Part shown: positions 34,090 through 44,212 of the stretch, piece by piece
Position numbering within the stretch: position 1 is the stretch's first letter
Layout: each line of letters starts with the position of its first letter
Assembly: GCF_020085105.1 (NCBI RefSeq)
Contig: NC_058055.1
Coordinates: 28,123,372-28,187,371 of the forward strand
Length of the DNA: 64,000 nt
Source of the DNA: Siniperca chuatsi
Taxonomy: Eukaryota > Chordata > Actinopteri > Centrarchiformes > Sinipercidae
Direction: 5' to 3'
Made by a program: the position numbers and the translations under genes
The notes under the pieces: generated by a model
Databases searched by the model: none
Told to the model about the DNA's origin: nothing
The model's input: the letters and a program-made list of their open reading frames with translations, nothing else

Positions 34090-35245
34090 GAGTCTGTCCT
34101 GAGCTTGTCTTGCCTGGACTGTGTTCAAGTCTCTTCAAGTCTGATTCCTTGTCAGCTTTCAACTGCATGCAGCCCCATATTACAGCTCGCAGGCTTTCCG
34201 AAATATCTGGCATTGACTTTGGTACTATATGTTGACTGGTCGACTTCCTGTCCTGACATGAAGTCACAGAGAACTGGTGTTAATGACTCTTTGTCTGAGG
34301 CCCTGATGGGTTCTACAGGATCACCCCAGGGGTGTGTTTTGTTGCCCTTGTTATTTGTGCTCTACACCAATGAATGTTTGAGTCAATACAAGGTTCATAA
34401 TCAAGTTTGCCGATGATTCGGTGATTGGCAGCCTCCTGCAGGAACATGAGGTGGGCTATGGTCCAGTCTTGGACAATTTCATGAAATGGTGTGATAACTC
34501 ATACTTGCAACTCAATGTCTCTAAGACTAAAGAGATGCTTATCGACTTTCATGGAAACCCTCCTGTCATGGCACCCACTTTTATCAGTGGCATAGCTGTG
34601 GAGACAATAAGCCAGTATAGGTACTTGGGCACCATCCTGGATGACAAAATGACTTTCGATGCCAACAGGTACTCCATCAGCAAAAAGGCCAATCAGAGAC
34701 TATTCTTCTTGAGAAGGTTGAGGGGTTTTAACTTTGACAGATCGCTCTTGAAAATGTTTCATTCATCTTTTATCGAGTCAATTTTAACTTTTGCAATGAT
34801 TTGTTGGGTTGGCAACCTCAGCATGATTAACAAAAATAGGCTGGGAAAGATTGTTAAACTTGAATGAACTTGGCCATGTTTATCAAGTTAGAGCCACTCA
34901 GAGGGAAAAGGCTATCCTGGTGGACCCTCAACACCCTCTTCATGCAGAGTTTCAACTCCTGCCATCAGGGATCAGGGTACACTTTCCCTGGGAGGGCCAA
35001 ATCAAACAGCTGTTGGGTTCTCAAACAAGCTGTAGGCTAGTTGCTATTGCATACACACTTTAACAAATTACTGCTGGACTCTTAGTGCTTTCCTAGCTCA
35101 CTGCAACTTTATTATGATGACATCTATTGTATGTTTATTATATGAACTTTTGTTTTTTTATTGGTTGTGTATTGGTTATGTTGACTACTGTTTGTAAACC
35201 AAATTGCCCCTCAGGGGCGATGAAGACAATCCAGTCAAAAAAACT
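34090..35245 (+). pseudogene. Rex1-like LINE, 3' part (reverse transcriptase)
   Basis: A 5'-truncated non-LTR retrotransposon. RT motifs in order: a palm start with an in-frame stop at about 34,230; GSTGSPQGCVLLPLLFVLYT at about 34,313-34,372; the catalytic FADDS at about 34,408-34,422, reached by a one-base frameshift after KVHN; then LNVSKTKEMLIDF, YRYLGTILDDKMTF and NQRLFFLRRLRGFN in the frame of 34,421-34,867. The C-terminus continues in another frame (34,851-35,063; REKAILVDPQHPLHAEF). The 3' end AATTGCCCCTCAGGGGCGAT with a short A run is at about 35,200-35,245. It lies inside the duplicated unit and has a sister at 40,690-41,845 with the same break, so it was dead before the duplication. 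Confidence 0.82.
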
Positions 35246-35808
35246 CCAATAATGAAACATTTTGGTCACAGGATATTAAATTACAGTTTCGTGCTTATGA
35301 GCCATCTTACATAACGGAAACAGAAAATTGACTTGGTTTGGATCAAAGATCAAAAACAGATAGTCAGATGTTGTCAAATGATAGCTGCTTTAGTGTGGTC
35401 TGAGCCATGAGGCCTCCCATGCTGAGTAATGTAATGTAAATATGACCTCACTGTTTCATCACCAGTGTTTGTTTGCTGTTGTTACAGCGACAATTTGTTC
35501 CTTTGTACCATAAGCCAAAAGAACTCTGCAGGGAATCCTCAGCTAACCCCGACCTCCCACCCCATCAACTGAATCAACAAGCTCCTGCTTCTTTATAGAG
35601 AAAAGTTTCACCCCAGAGGGTTTTAGGCATTCAACACTCGAAAGAGCAAACAACTTTTACATCGTGACTTTTCTTACACCTTTGCACAAACAACAGTTTA
35701 ATGTTTTTTAATGTCACGGAAAGACACAGTAGTTTAAATTATATTTGTATGATATGATATTTGTAGATTGATTTCTCCTACCCACTTTCCATTTGGTACA
35801 TGTAATAT

Positions 35809-36267
35809 TTATGAATCTTTCTTCATTCTCACTCCCCGCCTTTCACCAGGTGTACAGGAAAACATTTTGTACAATATGTGACTGATTAGGAATAAGTGGG
35901 TACAGAAAATGGATGGATGGAATCTCTTTTTACATGCTTGTTCTCCAACTGTCTGTATAGTATGTGTTTTTATACCATATTTAATACTGTATTTGGTGTT
36001 TGTACCATAGGTACAAAGATCTCTGAGTACATGAGGTCTAATTATCGTGGCACCAAAAACATCATTAATGCTCTTGTTGTAGAGGAGCAGATATATGGGC
36101 TGGTGGAGGCTCCTCTCCATGGTGATCAGGACTACCAGGCCGATGTTGGACACCATGATGAAGATGTAGATGAGGAGAAGGAGGATAAAGGCGGGAAAGA
36201 AGGACTGGGGGGTGACCTTTAACCCCTCCAGGATTAAGATATCTTCACCGAAAGTCTGGTTTTCCAT
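35809..36267 (-). pseudogene. Truncated, chimeric odorant receptor (OR3 5' end)
   Basis: The first 84 codons are an OR3 copy (start at 36,267; NQT at 3-5, TM1, TM2 start), made when the tandem duplication cut through OR3. Beyond the junction at about 36,016 the frame runs by chance for 68 codons into the right-hand end of unit 1, giving a 152-residue frame with no TM3-TM7, DRY or NPxxY motif. It also has substitutions at conserved places: HQPIYLLLYNKSIND where OR3 has HQPMYLLLCNMSIND. The promoter-side DNA of OR3 is copied as well, so it may still be transcribed. It cannot be a working receptor. Confidence 0.88.
35830..35925 (+). mobile_element. SINE/LINE tail relic
   Basis: CTCCCCGCCTTTCACCAGGTGT, then GATTAGGAATAAGTGGGTAC and AAAATGGATGGATGGA form the degenerate tail of a common fish SINE (usual end: a GGATGGATGGA repeat). 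Sister copy at 42,430-42,525, just inside the right border of unit 2. Confidence 0.5.
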
Positions 36268-36507
36268 ATCTCATCTGTCACATAGCAACAAAGACTTTTG
36301 TGTGGATAACAACTGCACTGCCCACAGTTATAGTTATACAGAGTTACAGTTACAGAAAAGCAACATGATTTCACTATGACTCTATAAATGACTGAATGAA
36401 GTTACCACAGTGAATATAAAATAGACAATTACACGTTGTTATTTGACACACATTGTTACTCTGAACTGTTGTTATTCTTAATTTGTTTTACAGGTATGAA
36501 GGGTTGG

Positions 36508-37024
36508 TTAAAGGGTTGGTTCACCTAAATTACAAAAATGGCATTTAGAGATTTCAAAATGTCCCAGAAACAGTGTTCATGCAGGAACAATGTCCCAGTT
36601 AGGCTATGAACCGTTTCCCCTGGAAGTAACTTCTAAAAAAGAAGACTGTTGGCAGTGTGTGTCAATCCAGAGTAACAGGGACAAGTCAAGGGTCAAGTCA
36701 GTTTTATTTTTATAGCCCAATATCAGAAATTTGCCTCAAGTGGTTTTACAGTCTCTATCGCATACAACTTCCTCTATCCTTAGACCCTCGATTCGGATAA
36801 AGAAAAACTCCCCCAAAAAAAACTTTTTAGGAGAAAAGAAGCCTCAGGAAGAGCAACAGAGGAGGAACCCCTCTTCTAGGACAGATACATTGCTGTTTAA
36901 TTTTTTAAATGTCAGGTTTTCAAATTCCATTCACCTCCGATGTATTAGAGTGAAGGCAGAAACAGAGCCAAGGCAAATACAACTAAAACTATATCTATAA
37001 TGTGGGTGAACCGACTCTTTAAAA
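36508..37024. repeat. MITE with nested repeat, unit 2 copy
   Basis: Copy of 29,370-29,884 with the same ends (TTAAAGGGTTGGTTCACC and GGGTGAACCGACTCTTTAA) and nested repeat, differing by a few bases and small indels. Confidence 0.6.
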
Positions 37025-38058
37025 CAGCTTGAAGATAAGCAAGTGTAAAGTTTTGTTCTCAGTACAAGACTAGATGATTTCTTTCTGAACACAAGGTATC
37101 CTCCACTAAGTGAGAACTCTTTGATGAGCTGCTACAGCAAATGAAGGATACATTCTTCTCACAACATAATGTAACTGCTATTTATCTAAGATACATTTAG
37201 ATAAACACAGCTTCTAATAACTGAAATACACAATGAGGTAGCAGCCGTCATTACCTTCTGCAACACAAACCGCCCTCCGACCCCAGACCAGGAGTGAATC
37301 AACAGACACTTTTTTTGGAGCCTCAGTGGCTATCAACTGTTGCTTGGCATCCATTGATACTCAGTACCGAGCATCATCATGCGTATTTCTTAATTCAACA
37401 TAGTGGCATAAAGAGCGGGCAACAGATATTATGTATATAAATATCTAAACCATTAAATATTTTGGGGGTTTTGCTTGTGTTTGTTTTTGACACATGTTTT
37501 GGATCATTTAGTGCTGATCAGTAAATATATTTTTATGAGTCAACCTAATTTTTTGTTTGAGACTCATTTGCACTCATTGATTTCTTGCAATCCTCAAACA
37601 TTAGGAAACTGGTGGCAGCGAGCAGACAGGTGAGGAATGTTAGATCTGTTCAATGTTCATTTTCTGTGCTGATGGTTGTAATTAAGCGTCATTGAGATAA
37701 ACAAGTCACTCTACTGAAAAATTTGTTATGAAATTCATTACTGATGCACCCTTTGAGAGAATCAGGAACACTTGTTTCCCTTGATATGATTATTTTCGGA
37801 TCATCTCTTTTTTCTAGTAGTATATAACTCCCTATCATGTCCCAAAGTGAGAATCTTCTGACATTCAAAGGCCAGGAATCTATTAATATATTAGTATGTA
37901 TTTGACCCATCCATGTCCATTTCATAGTTTAAGTAATTGGTCCGTCATTAAAAATGAGGATAAAGAAAACTAAAAAATGTTGGGGGAAAAATGCAAAGAC
38001 AAGTACTTTTCTTCTAAAAGATAGGTGGGGGTTAAACTCATTTGTATTTACATTAAAA
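37025..38058. other. Intergenic, no gene (unit 2)
   Basis: Matches 29,885-30,918. No gene. It carries small unit-specific indels, such as the stretch near 37,320-37,345. Confidence 0.5.
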
Positions 38059-38997
38059 TTATGGCAAAACCTTTCTGGACTGAAACAATTTTGACAGGAA
38101 TTTTCGTATCTCTTTAGACTGAACCCCATAAATAATGGGGTTGAGGCTGCCAGGGATGATATGAAACAGAATGGCAGAGAGTTTTCTGTAGTCTGAGGTC
38201 TGAGGGAAGCGATGCAGGATGATGATAAGCATTCCACATAAGAACATCATTAGATATACAAAGAGATGAGTGCTGCATGTTCTCAAGGCTTTACTGTTCA
38301 AAGACTTGTTCTTACTGGTCAGACAAATTACTGTGATTTTAGTGTAGGTCAGAACCATGGTGCCTATAGAAGCTGTGAACAGGACTACAGTAAAAGTGAG
38401 GCCATAGATGTTATTGATGAACACACTCTCACAGGAGAGCTTAAACAGTGAGGCATTGTCACAGTAAGGATTTGTAATGAGAGTCCTGCATCGGTTCAGC
38501 CGTATGGTCAGGCCAAGAAGAATCCCAACTAAAACAAAGGCCACTCCCCAGGCAGAAACTGTCAGCTTGATCACCATCTTGTTGGTCATTATGGCAGCAT
38601 AGCGTAGGGGATTGCAGAGGGCCACATATCTGTCGAAGGCCATAATCATGAGCACTGTGTGAGAAGTTGTGCCAAACATGTGTGAGGTGAAAGCTTGGAC
38701 CACACACTCATAATAACTGATGAGGCGCTCAGAGGGAGGCAGCAAGATATCTGAAAGCAAACGGGGCACCATGATAGAGTTTCCAAGGATGTCATTGACT
38801 GGCAGGTTGCAGAAAAGGAGATACATGGGCTGGTGAAGGCTTTTGTCAATGAAAATCAGGACTACAATGCCTACGTTGACAAATATAATAATTACGTAGG
38901 AGAAAAAGAAAAAGAAAAAGACAGGGTACATGGAAACTTCTGTGACTTTTAACCCCTCCAGCTGGAGAGTAAAGCTGTTGAATGTGTAGTTTTCCAT
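38059..38997 (-). CDS. Odorant receptor (teleost main OR family), OR4b
   Basis: A 312-residue single-exon receptor of a second subfamily, intact. It has NYT glycosylation site at 3-5, TM1 with an unusual run of six or seven Phe (28-32 and neighbours), DKSLHQPMYLLFCNLPVND at 51-69, Cys98, FDRYVALCNPLRY at 121-133 (Leu where most have Ile), SKALRTCSTH at 235-244 and canonical NPIIY at 286-290. The start is the ATG at 38,997; a TTG one codon upstream is not used. The acceptor TTTGTTTCTTTTGTTTCAG precedes it by four bases, so a 5' untranslated exon is predicted at 39,258 and beyond. Its twin at 30,919-31,854 is frameshifted, so this is the only working copy of this type here. Confidence 0.94.
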   Translation of the reverse strand: MENYTFNSFTLQLEGLKVTEVSMYPVFFFFFFSYVIIIFVNVGIVVLIFIDKSLHQPMYLLFCNLPVNDILGNSIMVPRLLSDILLPPSERLISYYECVVQAFTSHMFGTTSHTVLMIMAFDRYVALCNPLRYAAIMTNKMVIKLTVSAWGVAFVLVGILLGLTIRLNRCRTLITNPYCDNASLFKLSCESVFINNIYGLTFTVVLFTASIGTMVLTYTKITVICLTSKNKSLNSKALRTCSTHLFVYLMMFLCGMLIIILHRFPQTSDYRKLSAILFHIIPGSLNPIIYGVQSKEIRKFLSKLFQSRKVLP

Positions 38998-39001
38998 CAA
39001 T

Positions 39002-39257
39002 CTGAAACAAAAGAAACAAAAGCTAATTTGTCACATGCATAAGGTCTTTCCAATCTAGATACAAGATATCAGTGACCAATTACACATTCTATGATGATCG
39101 TTTCTGCAAACGTAAATGAGGTGCTTTAACTCCAGAAGGTAGTTCATGAAAACGATTTCAAAAATCATTAAAAACCGAAGACCGGTTGTTGCCAGGCTAC
39201 AATTTAACATAAATGAAATATTTCAATGATTAAATAATTGAAGCATTTGAATATTAC
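39002..39257 (-). other. Predicted 5'-UTR intron of OR4b
   Basis: A 256-base interval bounded by the same donor (AAAAAG/GTAATA) and acceptor as in OR4a. Preserved length and splice sites support a real intron. Confidence 0.6.
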
Positions 39258-39347
39258 CTTTTTATTTCTCTTGCCGTGCCTGCAGTCACTAATACCCACC
39301 AGCCAACCTTCTGCCAGAAGACCACAAGCTCTGTCTCAATTTTTATA
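39258..39347 (-). promoter_or_regulatory. Predicted promoter and 5'-UTR exon of OR4b
   Basis: TATAAAAA on the minus strand at 39,340-39,347, about 80 bases before the donor. The predicted first exon is about 39,258-39,313. Identical in layout to the OR4a promoter. Confidence 0.5.
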
Positions 39348-40049
39348 AAGAGGTTTCGTCGTGGGTGACGTAACCTCAAGTTATCAAGCTGGTAGCCACA
39401 GACGAGGATAGACGAGGTTAGGCAACACTGCTTAACTAACTGATGAAGGTTGGCAGTGATTGTAGTTGAGTAATTCAAATATGTGAATATTCTGTATGAA
39501 TGGCTCTGATACTAATCTGTTACTAATACTCATAATCAGCTGGGCATTGCTGAGAGGTTGAAGAACAACATTATTTATGGCCATTCACTTTGTCCAAAAT
39601 ATAATCATGATTAATTGCACATGAATGTAACTTTTAGGAGACAGAATTGCTTACTAAGAGGATGCAGGAAGAAAAGCTACTTGTTTCAAAGTCTAACTTG
39701 AGTTCTCCCAGTTTCAAACTGCATTTTTACTATCAGAATTGTAATAATTCTATGTCCAATGGGCTCTTCCTTCTGACAGGTTTCACTATTGATAGGGTAT
39801 TCATGCACGTCAAGGAGCCCACAGACATCCTGCTGCCGTCCGATCATCCTTGCGAGGGATGACTTTACTTCCTGCCTTATAGTCAAATCCAGACTGCTTC
39901 TAGAAGTTTGGTTGTCAGAGTCATACAATGCTTGTGATGAAAGAGGTCTAATTCAGGATGCCATCACTAGCCAGAGTCTGGCCTGAGAGTTCCTAAGTCG
40001 AGATGATTTACAGCCCAAAATCAACCCAAGTGTGCACCCCCAAAACTAC

Positions 40050-40290
40050 GTCAAATAGGGGGCTGTTGTCATCCACTAATTGCTGGGTTGGCAGTTCGAT
40101 CCCCGGCTCCCGCAGTCCACATGTCACAAGTGTCATTGAGCAAGACACTGAACTCCAATTGCTCCCAATAGCTAGGCGAGTGCCTTGCATGGTAGCTTGC
40201 TGCAATTGGTGTGTGAGTGTTTGAATGGGGGAATGAGAGGCAAATTGTAAAGCACTTCGGATTAAAGCTCTATGTAAATGTAGTCGATTT
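40050..40290 (+). mobile_element. tRNA-derived SINE, unit 2 copy
   Basis: Copy of 33,236-33,470 with GCAGTTCGATCCCCGGCTC and AGCAAGACACTGAACTCCAA. Confidence 0.65.
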
Positions 40291-40689
40291 TCAGTCCATC
40301 TGACAGCCATAAATCGTCCAGAGCCAATCCCCAGTGCCAGAATGCACTGTGTGCCGAAACCCAGTTGCACTCAGCCCAACTAAGATGGCTGCAAAGAAGG
40401 AAGCCAGTCTCTACTACGCAGGGGGAGACTGAACGACTTGTACTGCACTTGTTTCTGTGCATCTGTTTACTGACTGTTATACATCTTCTTGATTCTGCAT
40501 TTGCGCCATTTCCTGTTTATCTGCTGAGGCCTGTTCTCTGTCACTGACAGTTCCGGTTTCTCTGTTCGAGTCTGTATCTGTTTCTGTGCCTGTTCCTTTT
40601 GTTGAGGTCATGGTCTGTCTCTTTTGGACCTGTCTGTCTTGAGCATGTCTTATCATGTCTTTCTTCTCTGCCTGCACATCTCCCTCCCT

Positions 40690-41845
40690 GAGTCTGTCCT
40701 GAGCTTGTCTTGCCTGGACTGTGTTCAAGTCTCTTCAAGTCTGATTTCTTGTCAGCTTTCAACTGCATGCAGCCCCATATTACAGCTCGCAGGCTTTCCA
40801 AAATATCTGGCATTGACTTTGGCACTATATGTTGACTGGTCGACTTCCTGTCCTGACATGAAGTCACAGAGAACCGGTGTTAATGGCTCTTTGTCTGAGG
40901 CCCTGATGGGTTCTACAGGATCACCCCAGGGGTGTGTTTTGTTGCCCTTGTTATTTGTGCTCTACACCAATGAATGTTTGAGTCAATACAAGGTTCATAA
41001 TCAAGTTTGCCGATGATTTGGTGATTGGCAGCCTCCTGCAGGAACATGAGGTGGGCCATGGTCCAGTCTTGGACAATTTCATGAAATGGTGTGATAACTC
41101 ATACTTGCAACTCAATGTCTCTAAGACTAAAGAGATGCTTATCGACTTTCATGGAAACCCTCCTGTCATGGCACCCACTTTTATCAGTGGCATAGCTGTG
41201 GAGACAATAAGCCAGTATAGGTACTTGGGCACCATCCTGGATGACAAAATGACTTTCGATGCCAACAGGTACTCCATCAGCAAAAAGGCCAATCAGAGAC
41301 TATTCTTCTTGAGAAGGTTGAGGGGTTTTAACTTTGACAGATCGCTCTTGAAAATGTTTCATTCATCTTTTATCGAGTCAATTTTAACTTTTGCAATGAT
41401 TTGTTGGGTTGGCAACCTCAGCATGATTAACAAAAATAGGCTGGGAAAGATTGTTAAACTTGAATGAACTTGGCCATGTTTATCAAGTTAGAGCCACTCA
41501 GAGGGAAAAGGCCATCCTGGTGGACCCTCAACACCCACTTCATGCAGAGTTTCAACTCCTGCAATCAGGGATCAGGGTACACTTTCCCTGGGAGGGCCAA
41601 ATCAAACAGCTGTTGGGTTCTCAAACAAGCTGTAGGCTAGTTGCTATTGCATACACACTTTAACAAAGGACTGGTGGACTCTTACTGCTTTCATAGCTCA
41701 CTGCAACTTTATTATGATGACATCTATTGTATGTTTATTATATGTATTTATGTTTTTTTATCGGTTGTGTATTGGTTATGTTGACTACTGTTTGTAAACC
41801 AAATTGCCCCTCAGGGGCGATGAAGACAATCCAGTCAAAAAAACT
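40690..41845 (+). pseudogene. Rex1-like LINE, 3' part, unit 2 copy
   Basis: Copy of 34,090-35,245. It shares the same frameshift before the catalytic box, which here encodes FADDL rather than FADDS (about 41,008-41,022), and the same in-frame stop. The thumb frame is 41,018-41,467. The 3' end AATTGCCCCTCAGGGGCGAT is at about 41,801. Shared disabling changes show it was inactive when duplicated. Confidence 0.82.
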
Positions 41846-42429
41846 CCAATAATGAAAGATTTTGGTCACCGGATATGAAATTATAGTTTCGTGCTTATGA
41901 GCCATCTTACATAACGGAAACAGAAAATTGACTTGGTTTGGATCAAAGATCAAAAACAGATAGTCAGATGTTGTCAAATGGTAGCTGCTTTAGTGTGGTC
42001 TGAGCCATGAGGCCTCCCATGCTGAGTAATGTAATGTAAATATGACCTCACTGTTTCATCACCAGTGTTTGTTTGCTGTTGTTACAGCAACAGTTTGTTC
42101 ATTTGTACCATAAGCCAAAATAACTCTGCAGGGAATCCTCAGCTAATCCCGACCTCCCACCCCATCAACTGAATCAATGAGCTCCCGCTTCTTTGTAGAG
42201 AAAAGTTTCACCCCAGAGGGTTTTAGGCATTCAACACTCGAAACATCAAACAACTTTTACATCGTGACTTTTCTTACACCATTGTGCAAACAGTTTAATG
42301 ATTTTTAATATCACGGAAAGACACAATAGTTTAAATTATAATTTGTATGCTATGATATTTGTAGACTGATTTCTCCTACCCACTTTCCATTTGGTACATG
42401 TAATAATTATGAATCTTTCTGCATTTTCA

Positions 42430-42525
42430 CTCCCCACCTTTCACCAGGTGTGCAGGAAACATTTTGTACAATATGTGACTTGTGATTAGGAATAAGTGGG
42501 TACAGAAAATGGATGGATGGAATCT
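42430..42525 (+). mobile_element. SINE/LINE tail relic, unit 2 copy
   Basis: Copy of 35,830-35,925 (GATTAGGAATAAGTGGGTAC, AAAATGGATGGATGGA). Confidence 0.5.
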
Positions 42526-42732
42526 CTTTTTACATGCTTGTTCTCCAACTGTCTGTATAGTATGTGTTTATATACCATATTTAATACTGTGTTTGGCGGT
42601 TGTACCATAGAGAATCCAGGCAAGGCTGCATTGCCAGATGGGCAAAAAGGGCAAAGAGAGCAACTGCCCCAGGGCCCCAGACCCCCAGGGGCCCCAAAAG
42701 TCCGAGGTCGAATGCAAGTCATTTGGTCTTGT

Positions 42733-43080
42733 TGTCGTGAGGCGAGGTGCTATATGGAGGTATGTGGACCCAAAAGCAGATGACGAGGAAGCAGTCTCAG
42801 GGAAAAGTAGCCGAATGACTACCGTGTTTATTGTTGGGTGGAATGCAGGCAAGAACAGGCAGAGGTGAGCAGACAGGTAATGAGCAGACAAAAGCCAAAA
42901 TCCAAAAATCCAAAATCCAAGAATCCAAGAATCCAAGAATCCAAAAATCCAAAATCCAAACAAGGTTCACGGGAGAACAAAGAAACCAACACAACTTAGT
43001 GACAAGGCTCGGCAGGAACAACACCATATGTACAACAATGATCCAACCCAGAACAAAGAAAAGACCAAGACTAAATACCT
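42733..43080 (-). repeat. Partial 3' LTR of the gag-only element
   Basis: Matches 44,213-44,545 and then stops at the word CTTAGGGGAG, where the internal ORF joins it. About 150 bases of the LTR's left part (minus-strand sense) are missing. The simple repeat of CCAAAATCC/CCAAGAATCC words at 42,896-42,958 is longer than in the 5' LTR. Confidence 0.8.
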
Positions 43081-44210
43081 TAGGGGAGTTGGACAGGTGC
43101 GGAGCTGGGGACCTCGGGCGGACGGCCCGGGGGCTGGACAGGTGCGGAGCTGGGGACCTCGGAGCTGATCTCCTGAGGTCCGTGATGGAGACTGACACCA
43201 TCCGAAGACCAGACAGAAGACCGGCGGCGACACAGAGCCCTTCTGGAGGCCGGCGACGAAGGCGGAGAGTCTCTGGAGGCCGGCGACGAAGGCGGAGAGT
43301 CTCTGGAGGCCGGCGACGGACGCAGAGAGTCACTGGAGGCCGGCAACGGACGCAGAGAGTCACTGGAGGCCGGCGACGGACGCAGAGGGTCACTGGAGGC
43401 ACAGGGAGCCGGCGGCTGGGCCTCGGGACAGGGAGCCGTCTTCGGAACCTCAGGGCTGGGAGTAAGGAGCTGCTGCGATCCAGCCGGGAAATGAGTCGGC
43501 TGCGATCCAGCAGAGAGTTCAGGGAACTGCTGCGATCCAGCCGGGAAACGAGTCAGCTGCGATCCAGCAGATAGTTCAGGGAACTGCTGCGATCCAGCCA
43601 GGAAAGAAGTCGACTGCGATCCAGCAGAGGGTCCAGGGGGCTGCTGAGGTCCGGCGGAGAGTCCAGGGTGCGGCTGATATCCAGCGGCAGTGACGACAGG
43701 GTGCGGCTGCGATCCAGCGGCAGAGGCGAGGACAGGGTGCGGCTGCGATCCAGCGGCGACAGGAAGCGAAGGCTGCTGCGATCCAGTGGCGGAGGCGAGG
43801 ACAGGGTGCGGCTGTGATCCAGCGGCGGCCACAGGGAGTGATGGCTGCTGCCATCCAGCAGAGACAGGGAGTGATGGCTGCTGCCATCCAGCAGAGACAG
43901 GGAGGAATGGCTGCCGCCATCCAGTAGATACCGGTAGCGATGGCTCCTGCCATCCAGCAGAGACAGGGAGTGGTGGAGAGTGACTGGAATCTGGAGGCGA
44001 GGCAGTGCCGGCTGTCGAGAGCTGGGTGGTGAGTCGGGAGACCTGCTGGGTTCGCTGAATGATTTGGGAAACCATGGCCTGATGGCTGTCTGTCAGAAAC
44101 TGGAGTAAGTGTTCATGCTGGCCTACCAGAATCTCTCTGTTAGCCAGTGCTAAGTGGTAGGGTGCTACCTCCGGGTCTTTACCTGCTGGGTCCATGTTTG
44201 GTCGGATCAT
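43080..44210 (-). CDS. Gag-like N-terminus fused to Pro/Ser-rich repeats
   Basis: An uninterrupted 376-codon frame. Residues about 1-65 resemble the start of fish Gypsy Gag (MDPAGKDPEVAPYHLALANR, then a helical stretch HEHLLQFLTDSHQAMVSQII). The rest is low complexity: repeats of an 11-residue SAGWQQPSLPV unit, GSQPHPVLASA units, AGSQQFPELS units and a C-terminal DSPPSSPASR block. No capsid core, zinc knuckle or protease is present. The stop codon lies in the partial 3' LTR. Other frames also stay open because the repeats are multiples of three bases. Whether the protein has a role (for example RNA packaging) is unknown. Confidence 0.6.
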   Translation of the reverse strand: MIRPNMDPAGKDPEVAPYHLALANREILVGQHEHLLQFLTDSHQAMVSQIIQRTQQVSRLTTQLSTAGTASPPDSSHSPPLPVSAGWQEPSLPVSTGWRQPFLPVSAGWQQPSLPVSAGWQQPSLPVAAAGSQPHPVLASATGSQQPSLPVAAGSQPHPVLASAAGSQPHPVVTAAGYQPHPGLSAGPQQPPGPSAGSQSTSFLAGSQQFPELSAGSQLTRFPAGSQQFPELSAGSQPTHFPAGSQQLLTPSPEVPKTAPCPEAQPPAPCASSDPLRPSPASSDSLRPLPASSDSLRPSPASRDSPPSSPASRDSPPSSPASRRALCRRRSSVWSSDGVSLHHGPQEISSEVPSSAPVQPPGRPPEVPSSAPVQLP

Positions 44211-44212
44211 TC

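Larger units (their letters stand above)
28877..36010. repeat. Tandem duplication, unit 1 (about 7.1 kb)
   Basis: Matches 36,015-42,610 in order along its whole length, with few substitutions by eye. The left border falls inside OR3, where AAAGATCTCTGAGTACATGA begins the shared sequence. The right border is the TGTACCATAG at 36,001-36,010, found again at 42,601-42,610. Unit 1 has two blocks absent from or rearranged in unit 2: about 32,650-32,975 and about 33,620-33,860. Confidence 0.9.
36015..42610. repeat. Tandem duplication, unit 2 (about 6.6 kb)
   Basis: Direct copy of 28,877-36,010, joined head to tail with only four extra bases (GTAC, 36,011-36,014) between the end word TGTACCATAG and the start word AAAGATCTCTGAG. 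It contains the truncated OR3 start, the MITE, an intact OR4, the SINE and the LINE in the same order. Confidence 0.9.

Noticed and set aside
33877-34267. Minus-strand Gln/Thr-rich frames, also at 40,477-40,867
   Set aside because: They are antisense to spacer and LINE coding sequence made of repeated TGTCTG/CTGTTC words.
42896-42958. Short regularly repeated CCAAGAATCC words considered as a CRISPR-like array
   Set aside because: There are no spacers of constant length; it is a simple repeat inside an LTR of a vertebrate retrotransposon.
42831-43574. 247-codon plus-strand frame with Arg/Gly-rich repeats
   Set aside because: It is antisense to the gag-like ORF and the LTR; the repeats are multiples of three bases, so several frames stay open.
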